Shown here one piece after another: positions 25,974 to 32,964 of a DNA stretch of 64,000 bases. Location of the stretch: NCBI GenBank assembly GCA_052400685.1, contig JBQTGJ010000008.1; one strand, 5' to 3'. A program made the position numbers and the translations under genes. Every line of letters starts with the position of its first letter. Position 1 is the stretch's first letter. This stretch comes from CAZHHH01 sp052400685 (lineage in GTDB: Bacteria > Bacteroidota > Bacteroidia > Bacteroidales > Marinilabiliaceae). The notes under the pieces were generated by a model. That model did no database searches, was not told the DNA's origin, and worked only from the letters and a program-made list of their open reading frames with translations.

Positions 25974-26762
25974 TTACAGCAGTTGTTTTTTTAGGGTTTC
26001 TACCACACCGTTTTCATTGTTGTTTTTTTCGGTGATGTAGCGCGCTGCTTTAAGTATTTCCGGATGGGCATTTTTCATGGCATAGCTGTAATTCGATACA
26101 GCCATCATCTCCAGATCGTTTAGGTAATCACCAAAAACCATGGTTTCTTCAGGAAGAATACCAAGGTGTTTCTGGATTTTACTTACAGCAGCCCCTTTGG
26201 TTGCAGTATTGTTGGCTATATCCATCCATTCCTGGCCCGAAACCGCAATCTTAAACCCCTTGTGGTAACTTTCAAAAACGGGATAACTGTTTTTTTCAGG
26301 ATTTTGAAAGTCATAGATAGCTAATTTTAATATTGTATCGTTTACCTGCGTCAAATCGGGGACTTTTTTTAACCTGTAATAATATTTTTCGGCTTCTTTC
26401 TGAAATTGTGGAAGGGAATTTTCAATGTAGGCCGAATTCAGTCCACAAAGGACAATTCCGGTTTCGGGTATTTGACGGGCCATTTTAATGAAATTAACGG
26501 CGTCGTTATTAGGAAGTGGGTTAATAAGCAGTTGTTCTCCTTTATAACTAACAATGGTCCCGTTTTCGGCTATAAAAAGAGTTTCGTCTTTGATGTTTCG
26601 AAATTCATTTATGAGGGAATAGAGCTGACGACCGCTGGCAACCGAGAAGATGATGCCTTTTTTTATCAGTTGTTGGCGAACCGACCAGAATTCCTGGTTT
26701 ATCTCTTTTTTATCGTTGAGAAGCGTACCATCCAGGTCGGTAATAACCAGTTTTATATTCAT
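25974..26762 (-). CDS. Cof-type HAD-IIB phosphatase
   Basis: 262 residues. Motif I DLDGTLLND (nucleophile Asp8), motif II SVASGRQ, motif III lysine region, and motif IV GDYLNDLEMM are all present, with the IIB cap inserted between II and III. Such enzymes dephosphorylate sugar phosphates, flavin mononucleotide or pyridoxal phosphate; the substrate is not readable. Lies 70 bases downstream of the amidohydrolase gene on the same strand, so the two may be cotranscribed. Confidence 0.9.
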   Translation of the reverse strand: MNIKLVITDLDGTLLNDKKEINQEFWSVRQQLIKKGIIFSVASGRQLYSLINEFRNIKDETLFIAENGTIVSYKGEQLLINPLPNNDAVNFIKMARQIPETGIVLCGLNSAYIENSLPQFQKEAEKYYYRLKKVPDLTQVNDTILKLAIYDFQNPEKNSYPVFESYHKGFKIAVSGQEWMDIANNTATKGAAVSKIQKHLGILPEETMVFGDYLNDLEMMAVSNYSYAMKNAHPEILKAARYITEKNNNENGVVETLKKQLL

Positions 26763-26831
26763 AATTCTTTGTTCAGTATGTCGTAAATTCGGGTGTTAGG
26801 TTCACGGCACAGAAATTATTTTTACAGAGGG

Positions 26832-27716
26832 TTAATCAATAAATCGTTTTACAATATTATTATAGGCATCAATGCGCCGGTCGCGCAGAAAGGGCCAGAT
26901 GCGACGAACCGATTCGGAGCGTTCCAGATCAATATCAACGATGAGAATTTCTTCGTTTTCGTTACCGGCCTGGGTCAAAAATTCGCCTTGCGGTCCGGTG
27001 GCAAAACTGTTTCCCCAAAATTGAATGCCATTGGTTGCGCCCGACGGATCAGGTTCGTATCCTACGCGGTTTACGGCTATTACCGGCAGGCCATTGGCTA
27101 CGGCATGCCCTCGCTGCGAAATAATCCAGGCGTCTTTTTGGCGTTTTTTTTCGTCAGAAGAGTCGGTGCTTTCCCAACCGATGGCCGTTGGGTAGATGAG
27201 TAAATCGGCTCCACTTAGTGCCATTAATCGGGCTGCTTCAGGGTACCATTGGTCCCAACATACCAGTACGCCCAATTTCCCAAGTGAGGTTTGGATGGGT
27301 TGAAAACCGAGATCGCCGGGCGTGAAATAGAACTTTTCATAATAGGCGGGGTCATCGGGGATGTGCATTTTACGATATTTGCCGGCAATGGAACCGTCTG
27401 CCTCCAAAACAACGGCGGTGTTATGATACAGTCCGGGTGCTCTTTTTTCGAAGAGTGACGTTACAATAACCACTTTTAGTTCGGCGGCCAGTTGTCCAAA
27501 CCGATGAGTCGAGGGGCCTGGTATGGTTTCTGCCAGATCAAAGATTTGAGTATCTTCTGTCTGACAAAAATAGAGGCTGTTGTGAAGTTCTTGCAAAACA
27601 ATGAGCTGCGCGCCTTGTGAAGCGGCTTGGCGAATGCTGTGATCCAGCTTTTGCAGGTTGGTCTCAATTGTAGGACTGTTGCTTTGCTGGATGAGCGCTG
27701 TTTTTATAATCCTCAT
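26832..27716 (-). CDS. aguB: carbon-nitrogen hydrolase, N-carbamoylputrescine amidase-like
   Basis: 294 residues, the usual AguB length. Nitrilase-superfamily catalytic triad: Glu43 (LQELHN), Lys116 (KYRKMHIP) and Cys153 (LVCWDQWYPEAAR). The motif CWDQWYPEAAR and the segment NRVGYEPD fit N-carbamoylputrescine amidase, which releases putrescine, CO2 and ammonia in the agmatine route. The partner agmatine deiminase (aguA) is not in the window. The ATG at 27716 is chosen because of the TATCTTTG box 29 bases upstream. Confidence 0.85.
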   Translation of the reverse strand: MRIIKTALIQQSNSPTIETNLQKLDHSIRQAASQGAQLIVLQELHNSLYFCQTEDTQIFDLAETIPGPSTHRFGQLAAELKVVIVTSLFEKRAPGLYHNTAVVLEADGSIAGKYRKMHIPDDPAYYEKFYFTPGDLGFQPIQTSLGKLGVLVCWDQWYPEAARLMALSGADLLIYPTAIGWESTDSSDEKKRQKDAWIISQRGHAVANGLPVIAVNRVGYEPDPSGATNGIQFWGNSFATGPQGEFLTQAGNENEEILIVDIDLERSESVRRIWPFLRDRRIDAYNNIVKRFID

Positions 27717-27744
27717 ATGGTAAGTGTTGTTTAATACCCAAATA

Positions 27745-27752
27745 CAAAGATA
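27745..27752 (-). promoter_or_regulatory. -7 promoter box TATCTTTG for the aguB-like gene
   Basis: Consensus TAnnTTTG. An upstream in-frame start at 27767 would lie before this box, which supports the start at 27716. Confidence 0.6.
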
Positions 27753-27801
27753 TTTAAAAGGGGTCATTTCAGGTATAAATTTTATGAAATAATCTTAAGT
27801 A

Positions 27802-27934
27802 GTGTTTGTCTGTAAAGTCAACTACTTAGTTATGCCTGTCATAAACATAGTCATTTGCGAGAAGTAAATTCTCCTTTTTTTACTGCGTCAGCCTTAAATA
27901 TTGCAGCTCAAACTTTTGTCTTTAGAGACAGAGA
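27802..27934 (-). repeat. family A element, copy A7 with flanking 7-bp repeat
   Basis: Minus-oriented copy with ends GTGTTTGTCTGTAAAGTC and TTTAGAGACAGAGA. The 7-mer TTAAGTA flanks it on both sides (27795-27801 and 27935-27941), the clearest target-site duplication in the window. Confidence 0.75.
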
Positions 27935-28045
27935 TTAAGTAAGGTGAGGTGAATTCAGAAATTCAAAGAGTCAGAAAAATAGTTTTGGAAGAACTGGAAA
28001 ATTGACCGTGTGAATTTTGTGTAGTAAGGTCCATGAATTCATAAT

Positions 28046-28097
28046 CATAACGAAGACGTCCCAAAACAAATTATTGTTTTGAGACGTCTTCGTTACG
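28046..28097. terminator. long hairpin downstream of fabH
   Basis: A stem of about 24 bp (22 of 24 positions complementary, with one G-T) around a 4-base loop, core ACGAAGACGTC against GACGTCTTCGT. It starts 14 bases after the fabH stop. There is no T run, so it may stabilise the transcript end rather than terminate. Confidence 0.55.
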
Positions 28098-28110
28098 ATT
28101 TAAAGTCTTT

Positions 28111-29109
28111 TTATTTGGAGTTATAGCCCCATTTAATGAGTATGGATCCCCAGGTGAAACCTGCTCCAAAGGCAGCCAAAATAATGTTATCACCTTTTTT
28201 TAAGCGATCTTCCCATTCGTACAGGCAAAGTGGGATTGTTGCACCTGTGGTGTTACCGTAGCGTTCTATGTTGATCATAACCTGTTCTTTACGAATACCC
28301 ATCCTTTCGGCCGTGGCGTCAATAATTCGCAGGTTTGCCTGATGGGGTACCAGCCAGGCCAGATCGTCGCCTTTAATGCCATGTTTATCCATCATTGCAA
28401 CGGCCACATCGGCCATTTTCGAAACGGCATGTTTAAATACATGTTTCCCATCCTGGTAAATGTAGTGCATGCGTTTGTCAATGGTTTCATGTGAAGGGGG
28501 AGCTACCGAACCACCGGCTTTCATGTTGAGGTATTGACGTCCGAAACCATCGCTATGCAGCATGCTGTCAATAATGCCATTTTTTTCCTCAGTGGGTTCC
28601 AGTAATACAGCACCGGCGCCATCGCCAAAAAGAACGCATGTTGTTCGGTCGGTGTAATCGACAATGGAGCTCATCTTGTCAGCTCCAATTACCAATACCT
28701 TTTTTTTAGCGCCACTTTCAATAAATTTTGAGGCGGTGTCCAATGCGTATAAGAAGCCGGAACAGCCGGCATTGATGTCGAAGCTGTGGGCATTTCGAAT
28801 GTCTAGCTTGTCGGAAATGATGTTGGCCGTTGCAGGAAATACATGGTCGGGCGTTACTGTGGCACAAATAACAAGATCAATTTCATCGGGTCGGATACCG
28901 GTTTTATCGAAGATCTTTTTTACGGCTTCCACGGCCATGTCAGAACTTCCTTTACCTTCCTCTTTTAGGATGTGTCGCTCTCTTATACCCACACGGGTCA
29001 TAATCCATTCGTCTGAGGTCTCAACCATTCGACTCAACTCTTCATTGTTGAGGATGTAATCGGGCACGTATGCGCCTACAGCGGTAATAACAGCATGTAA
29101 TTTATTCAT
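28111..29109 (-). CDS. fabH: beta-ketoacyl-ACP synthase III FabH
   Basis: 332 residues. Condenses acetyl-CoA (or a branched primer) with malonyl-ACP to start fatty acid synthesis. Catalytic triad Cys116 (NAGCSGF), His256 (PHQAN) and Asn286 (GNTTGA) is intact. It lies downstream of yceD-rpmF, a conserved arrangement in bacteria; plsX, often between them, is absent here. A terminator after rpmF suggests partly independent expression. Bacteroidota usually have several FabH paralogues, so primer preference cannot be stated. Confidence 0.95.
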   Translation of the reverse strand: MNKLHAVITAVGAYVPDYILNNEELSRMVETSDEWIMTRVGIRERHILKEEGKGSSDMAVEAVKKIFDKTGIRPDEIDLVICATVTPDHVFPATANIISDKLDIRNAHSFDINAGCSGFLYALDTASKFIESGAKKKVLVIGADKMSSIVDYTDRTTCVLFGDGAGAVLLEPTEEKNGIIDSMLHSDGFGRQYLNMKAGGSVAPPSHETIDKRMHYIYQDGKHVFKHAVSKMADVAVAMMDKHGIKGDDLAWLVPHQANLRIIDATAERMGIRKEQVMINIERYGNTTGATIPLCLYEWEDRLKKGDNIILAAFGAGFTWGSILIKWGYNSK

Positions 29110-29240
29110 GATTAATGGTTCGGTTTGTGACGTAAAAATTGGGATGCCTCCGGTTTCCCGCCAAAGAACCGGTGTTTTTACGCTTTGTACGACATTAATA
29201 AATTTTTTTATTCGGCTTTATGCCGGGTATGTGAGGTTAA

Positions 29241-29273
29241 AAAAAAATTGCCTCTAATTTTCATTAGAGGCAA
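29241..29273 (-). terminator. rho-independent terminator after rpmF
   Basis: TTGCCTCTAAT and ATTAGAGGCAA form a perfect stem with a 4-base loop; on the minus strand a run of eight or more T follows. Confidence 0.8.
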
Positions 29274-29294
29274 AAATTTCTATTTTTAACCTGA

Positions 29295-29480
29295 TTAGGC
29301 TGTAACTTCTTGTTCAACAGCTAGTTTTCCTCTGTAGTAACCGCATTCGCCGCAAACGGTATGCAACTTTACTGCTGAACCACAGTTAGAACATACACCC
29401 AGAGCCGGTGCTACGGCTTTATAGTGTGTTCTTCTTTTGTCTCTTCTGGTTTTCGACGTTTTTCTTTTAGGATGTGCCAT
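29295..29480 (-). CDS. rpmF: 50S ribosomal protein L32
   Basis: 61 residues, usual length. Basic N-terminus MAHPKRKTSKTRRDKRR and a zinc ribbon with Cys30, Cys33, Cys43 and Cys46, so this is the zinc-binding (C+) form. Located 13 bases after yceD, transcribed with it. Confidence 0.97.
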   Translation of the reverse strand: MAHPKRKTSKTRRDKRRTHYKAVAPALGVCSNCGSAVKLHTVCGECGYYRGKLAVEQEVTA

Positions 29481-29493
29481 TTTTCAAACCTCT

Positions 29494-30045
29494 TTACTTG
29501 TTGTTATTATCTAATAATTTCTTTAGTTCGTCCCATCTGGGATCGGTTGTTTCTTCATCCGGATTGTCATTCACTTCTTCCACCAGATAACCTGATAGTT
29601 GTTCGATCATCACCGGATTACAGGTGGAATTACCGTTTTCGTCCGTTGGATGTACGTGTCGTATTGGAAGTGAGGTGACGATTAAATCATAGATGGTGGC
29701 TGCAACATTTATTTCATGTGCTTCCTGTGGAATGGTGATAATGTCTTCCGACATTTCTTCATATTCCTGACCAAATTTGACATAAACCCTGGTGCTGTAA
29801 TCCACGGGTAATTTAACCGGCTCAAGGCAAACGTCGCAGACGGATGCTACATTACCTTTTACAATGTAATCGAAAATAAGCATTTGACTGCTCTTTTTCA
29901 TGTCAATGGTCACGTTTAGGTTTCCATCTTCATACATTGCACCCTCAAAAAGCGAAAAAAAAGAACCATCAATTTCGTATTTAAACTGATGATTACCATC
30001 TTTAAGGCCTTTAAAACCAATATTATAATCCTTCAATTTTCTCAC
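29494..30045 (-). CDS. yceD: DUF177 (YceD) family protein
   Basis: 183 residues. Family involved in 23S rRNA accumulation, nearly always paired with rpmF, as here. A Cys pair in CDVCLEPV and acidic segments (EEMSEDIITIPQEA) fit. The start is GTG at 30045: the in-frame alternatives upstream lie before or at the expected transcription start set by the box at 30069-30076. Three tandem family B units lie directly upstream of that promoter. Confidence 0.9.
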   Translation of the reverse strand: MRKLKDYNIGFKGLKDGNHQFKYEIDGSFFSLFEGAMYEDGNLNVTIDMKKSSQMLIFDYIVKGNVASVCDVCLEPVKLPVDYSTRVYVKFGQEYEEMSEDIITIPQEAHEINVAATIYDLIVTSLPIRHVHPTDENGNSTCNPVMIEQLSGYLVEEVNDNPDEETTDPRWDELKKLLDNNNK

Positions 30046-30068
30046 TTCATCCTCTGGATAAAACTGTG

Positions 30069-30076
30069 CAAAGGTA
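30069..30076 (-). promoter_or_regulatory. -7 promoter box TACCTTTG for yceD-rpmF
   Basis: Consensus TAnnTTTG, 24 bases before the GTG start. Lies 55 bases from the family B tandem array. Confidence 0.6.
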
Positions 30077-30130
30077 TAAAAATAAATATTGCAAGGAAAA
30101 AAAAACTGTTTTTTTCTGATAATGGGTCAC

Positions 30131-30370
30131 TTTCATATGATTATAATTTGTTTTTCAGTTGCCATATGGAACTCGCCAGGATAATCATACTTCTGTGTGT
30201 GAAACAATTCCTCATGGCTCGTTTCATATGATTATAATTTGATTTTTAAGGTCATATGGAGCTCATCAGGATTAATCACACTCCTGTATGTAATGCTATT
30301 TCCATGATTCGTTTCATCTTTTTCAAGTTGCCCGATGGAACTCTCATGGAAATAAACATCCGCCTTTGAG
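30131..30370 (+). repeat. family B tandem array, two full units and one partial
   Basis: Units begin at 30131, 30222 and 30312 (periods 91 and 90). Each starts TTTCAT, followed by ATGATTATAATTTG in the first two; then a CATATGG or CGATGG segment, AACTC, and in units 1-2 CTTCTGTGTGTGAA-like and a final ATGGCTCG-type end. The third diverges after about 45 bases. No reading frame is conserved between units. Confidence 0.8.
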
Positions 30371-30391
30371 AAGTGTTTTATTGTGGCTATT

Positions 30392-31570
30392 TTATGCTTT
30401 TTTAGACGAAGCTGGAGCGGCTGTAGTTAGCTGTATCCGGAAAGTGGTGCCCTTACCCGGAGCTGAAGTAATAATTGATAAATTTCCACCGTGATACTGC
30501 TGAATAATTCTTTGACTTAGGGTTAGCCCCAAACCCCAGCCTCTCTTTTTGGTTGAGTATCCAGGCTTAAAAGCACTTTTTTGTGTGCTTTTTGTCATTC
30601 CTTTGCCGGTGTCGGAGATGTCTATTATAACAGCTGTTTTTGCCCGTTGCAGAAGAATGTTAATGTGACCTTCTCCGGCCATGGCATCAATGGCATTTTT
30701 ACAAATGTTTTCTATTACCCATTCAAAAAGGGAGCGGCAAATAGGAATAACAATTGGTTCAGTTGTTTTGTCATCCAGAGTAAAGACCACTCGAGCGGAG
30801 CTTCTTTTTTTTAAATAATTGACCATTCCGGCTATAACCTCATTAATGTTTTCTGGTATTAAATCTGGTTTACTGCCTATTTTCGAAAAGCGCGATGTTA
30901 TTGTTTGCAGCCGTTGTACGTCGTATTGCATTTCGGAAAGTAGCTCGGGGTCGGTATTTTTCATTTTTAAGACGTCAACCCAGCCAAGCAGGGACGAAGT
31001 AGGCGTTCCCAACTGATGTGCCGTTTCGCGAGCCAGACCAACCCATACTTTATCTTGCTCCCATTTTCGTGAGAAACTGAAAGCGGCATACGCAATTGCC
31101 ATGAAAATGAAGACAATGATAAGCTGAACAATAGGAAACCATTGTAATTTTACTAGTAAAAGAGATTTATTGTAATAGATATATTGGTAGTCGTTGTCCG
31201 AAAGTTTTACCGGTAGCGGATGACTGAATTTCTTCATGCGTTCCAGCATCTCCTTCAGTTTTATTTCGGGGTGTTTGTTGGGTAGTTTGATATTGCGATG
31301 AAAAACAATTTCTTCCTGGTTGTTGGTGACGATAACGGGTACTGTGGTGTTGTTACTGATGATTTCGAGCACCAGTGTGAGCGTACTTTTGGAAATGGAA
31401 TCGGCTGCCAGCTGGCGGTTTGCCTCAGCCCACAGTTCTATTTTTTTCTGTTCTTCTTTTTTTAATTCGGTCACCAGCCGATTGGTATATAAAAGCGAAA
31501 ACAGGCTTATGATGCCTGCCCCAACGAAAAGAAATAATTTCCACCAGCGGGTTTTATTGTATATCTCCAT
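30392..31570 (-). CDS. membrane sensor histidine kinase
   Basis: 392 residues. Membrane helices at about 11-29 and 145-165 enclose an extracytoplasmic sensor of about 110 residues. HisKA holds His185 in RETAHQLGTPTSSLLGW, an H-box variant frequent in Bacteroidota; the ATPase has ENICKNAIDAM (N), DTGKGM (G1) and GWGLGLTLSQRI (G2). No receiver domain and no response regulator nearby. 21 bases downstream of rsgA, so cotranscribed. A PorY-like role (type IX secretion control) is possible but only an idea. Confidence 0.88.
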   Translation of the reverse strand: MEIYNKTRWWKLFLFVGAGIISLFSLLYTNRLVTELKKEEQKKIELWAEANRQLAADSISKSTLTLVLEIISNNTTVPVIVTNNQEEIVFHRNIKLPNKHPEIKLKEMLERMKKFSHPLPVKLSDNDYQYIYYNKSLLLVKLQWFPIVQLIIVFIFMAIAYAAFSFSRKWEQDKVWVGLARETAHQLGTPTSSLLGWVDVLKMKNTDPELLSEMQYDVQRLQTITSRFSKIGSKPDLIPENINEVIAGMVNYLKKRSSARVVFTLDDKTTEPIVIPICRSLFEWVIENICKNAIDAMAGEGHINILLQRAKTAVIIDISDTGKGMTKSTQKSAFKPGYSTKKRGWGLGLTLSQRIIQQYHGGNLSIITSAPGKGTTFRIQLTTAAPASSKKA

Positions 31571-31590
31571 TTTTTTTATTTCACATGGGA

Positions 31591-32517
31591 TTAACGGTAT
31601 TTTTCATCCCTGTTTCTGAATATGCTGATATAACTGTTATAACGGGATTCGGCAATGGTGCCTTCCTCTACGGCTTGTTTTACGGCGCATCCGGGTTCGT
31701 GAAGGTGCAAACAATTGTGAAACTGACATTGGTGCGATATTTTAAATATTTCGCGAAAATAGTGATATAGTTCCTCTTTTTCTATCATCGTCAGACCAAA
31801 CCCGCGAATTCCGGGTGTGTCAATTATATAGCCGCCAAATGAAAGAGGGTGCATTTCTGCAAAAGTTGTGGTGTGTTTTCCGGTTTGGTGGCTTTCCGAA
31901 ATATTTCCGGTTTTAAGATTTAACCCGGGTTCCAGCCTGTTAATAAGGGTGCTTTTGCCAACGCCGGAATGTCCGGCAATGAGGGTGATTTTATTTTTTA
32001 ACAGATCCTCAACAGCCTCCAGATTTTCTTGTTTCTTGGCGGATATGGACATGGTATGATAGCCTATTGACTCATATATTGAGCGCAACTCAGCAAGTTG
32101 TTCGTTGTGATTTAGGTCGTAGCGATCTGTCTTGTTGAATAGCAGGATTACCGGGATGTTGAAAGCCTCAGCCGATGATAGAAACCGGTCGATAAAAACG
32201 TTGGTTGTAACGGGGTAATTGATGGTTACCAGTAAAATGGCCTGGTCGATATTGGCCGCCAGAATTTGGGTCTGACGTGAGAGGTTGGTCGCCTTACGAA
32301 TGATATAGTTTTTTCGGTTAAGAATCTTAACGATTACATTGTCTCCGGTTTGTTCGTCCGTTTCATAGTTTACAATATCACCAACTGCTACAGGGTTTGT
32401 ATTGCCTGTAGCATCAAGTCTTAGCTTGCCTTTTATGCGGCAAGGCACAGGCGTTTCGTTGTTACTGCTTACCATGTACCAGCTACCGGTTGATTTTATG
32501 ACAATGCCTTCCTTCAT
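31591..32517 (-). CDS. rsgA: ribosome small-subunit GTPase RsgA
   Basis: 308 residues. Circularly permuted GTPase that checks late 30S maturation. OB domain at the N-terminus, then NKTD-type G4 (LLFNKTDRYD), G1 GHSGVGKSTL, G3 DTPGIRGFG, and a C-terminal zinc site in HQCQFHNCLHLHEPGC. All hallmarks are intact. First gene of a two-gene unit with the histidine kinase. Confidence 0.95.
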   Translation of the reverse strand: MKEGIVIKSTGSWYMVSSNNETPVPCRIKGKLRLDATGNTNPVAVGDIVNYETDEQTGDNVIVKILNRKNYIIRKATNLSRQTQILAANIDQAILLVTINYPVTTNVFIDRFLSSAEAFNIPVILLFNKTDRYDLNHNEQLAELRSIYESIGYHTMSISAKKQENLEAVEDLLKNKITLIAGHSGVGKSTLINRLEPGLNLKTGNISESHQTGKHTTTFAEMHPLSFGGYIIDTPGIRGFGLTMIEKEELYHYFREIFKISHQCQFHNCLHLHEPGCAVKQAVEEGTIAESRYNSYISIFRNRDEKYR

Positions 32518-32692
32518 CTTTGAAAAATTACGCGGTTGAAAATAAATGATCTGTTGGGTTTCGGGTGAACCTTATTATCGTATGCAATTTTTAAACCGAC
32601 TCAAAATTAATTATTTCCTTGTATTTACGATTCTCTTTTGGGAATAGAAATTTCATGGTTAATGAAAATTAAGGCTTTCGGTTGCTTATGTT

Positions 32693-32812
32693 GGTACTTG
32701 CGCGTTCTGCAGGTAGATTTGTTTTGAGCCCGGCAAAAATGTGAGGTTACTATGTAAAATGATCATTTTCAGGACAAGCACAACGCAAAAACTGGATCTT
32801 TTTTGCAAGTAC
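32693..32812 (+). repeat. family A element, copy A8
   Basis: Core CAAAAATGTGAGGTTACTATG, GTAAAATGATCATTTTC-like and GGACAAGCACAACGCA. Ends GTACTTGCGCG and TTTTTTGCAAGTAC are inverted relative to each other. It lies in the 447-base divergent region between rsgA and the PAS kinase, which holds nothing else recognisable. Confidence 0.7.
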
Positions 32813-32964
32813 TATTTATAAGGTAGCATCGTATTGGTGTTTGATTTTTCGTTCGTAGAAGAAAAGAGTGTTTTGGTCAGTTATTTCATGACATCAGTCA
32901 AAATTGTTGCTTTGTTAAAGTGACTCTGTGTTATCTTCACTTATTATTTCTCTAACACTAACTG

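Noticed and set aside
29150..29180. Hairpin CCGGTT/AACCGG upstream of fabH as a terminator or riboswitch
   Set aside because: The stem is only 6 bp with a long loop and no T run; too weak to support.
30131..30370. CRISPR-like repeat array
   Set aside because: Units of about 90 bases are directly adjacent and similar along their whole length; there are no short repeats with unique spacers and no cas genes.
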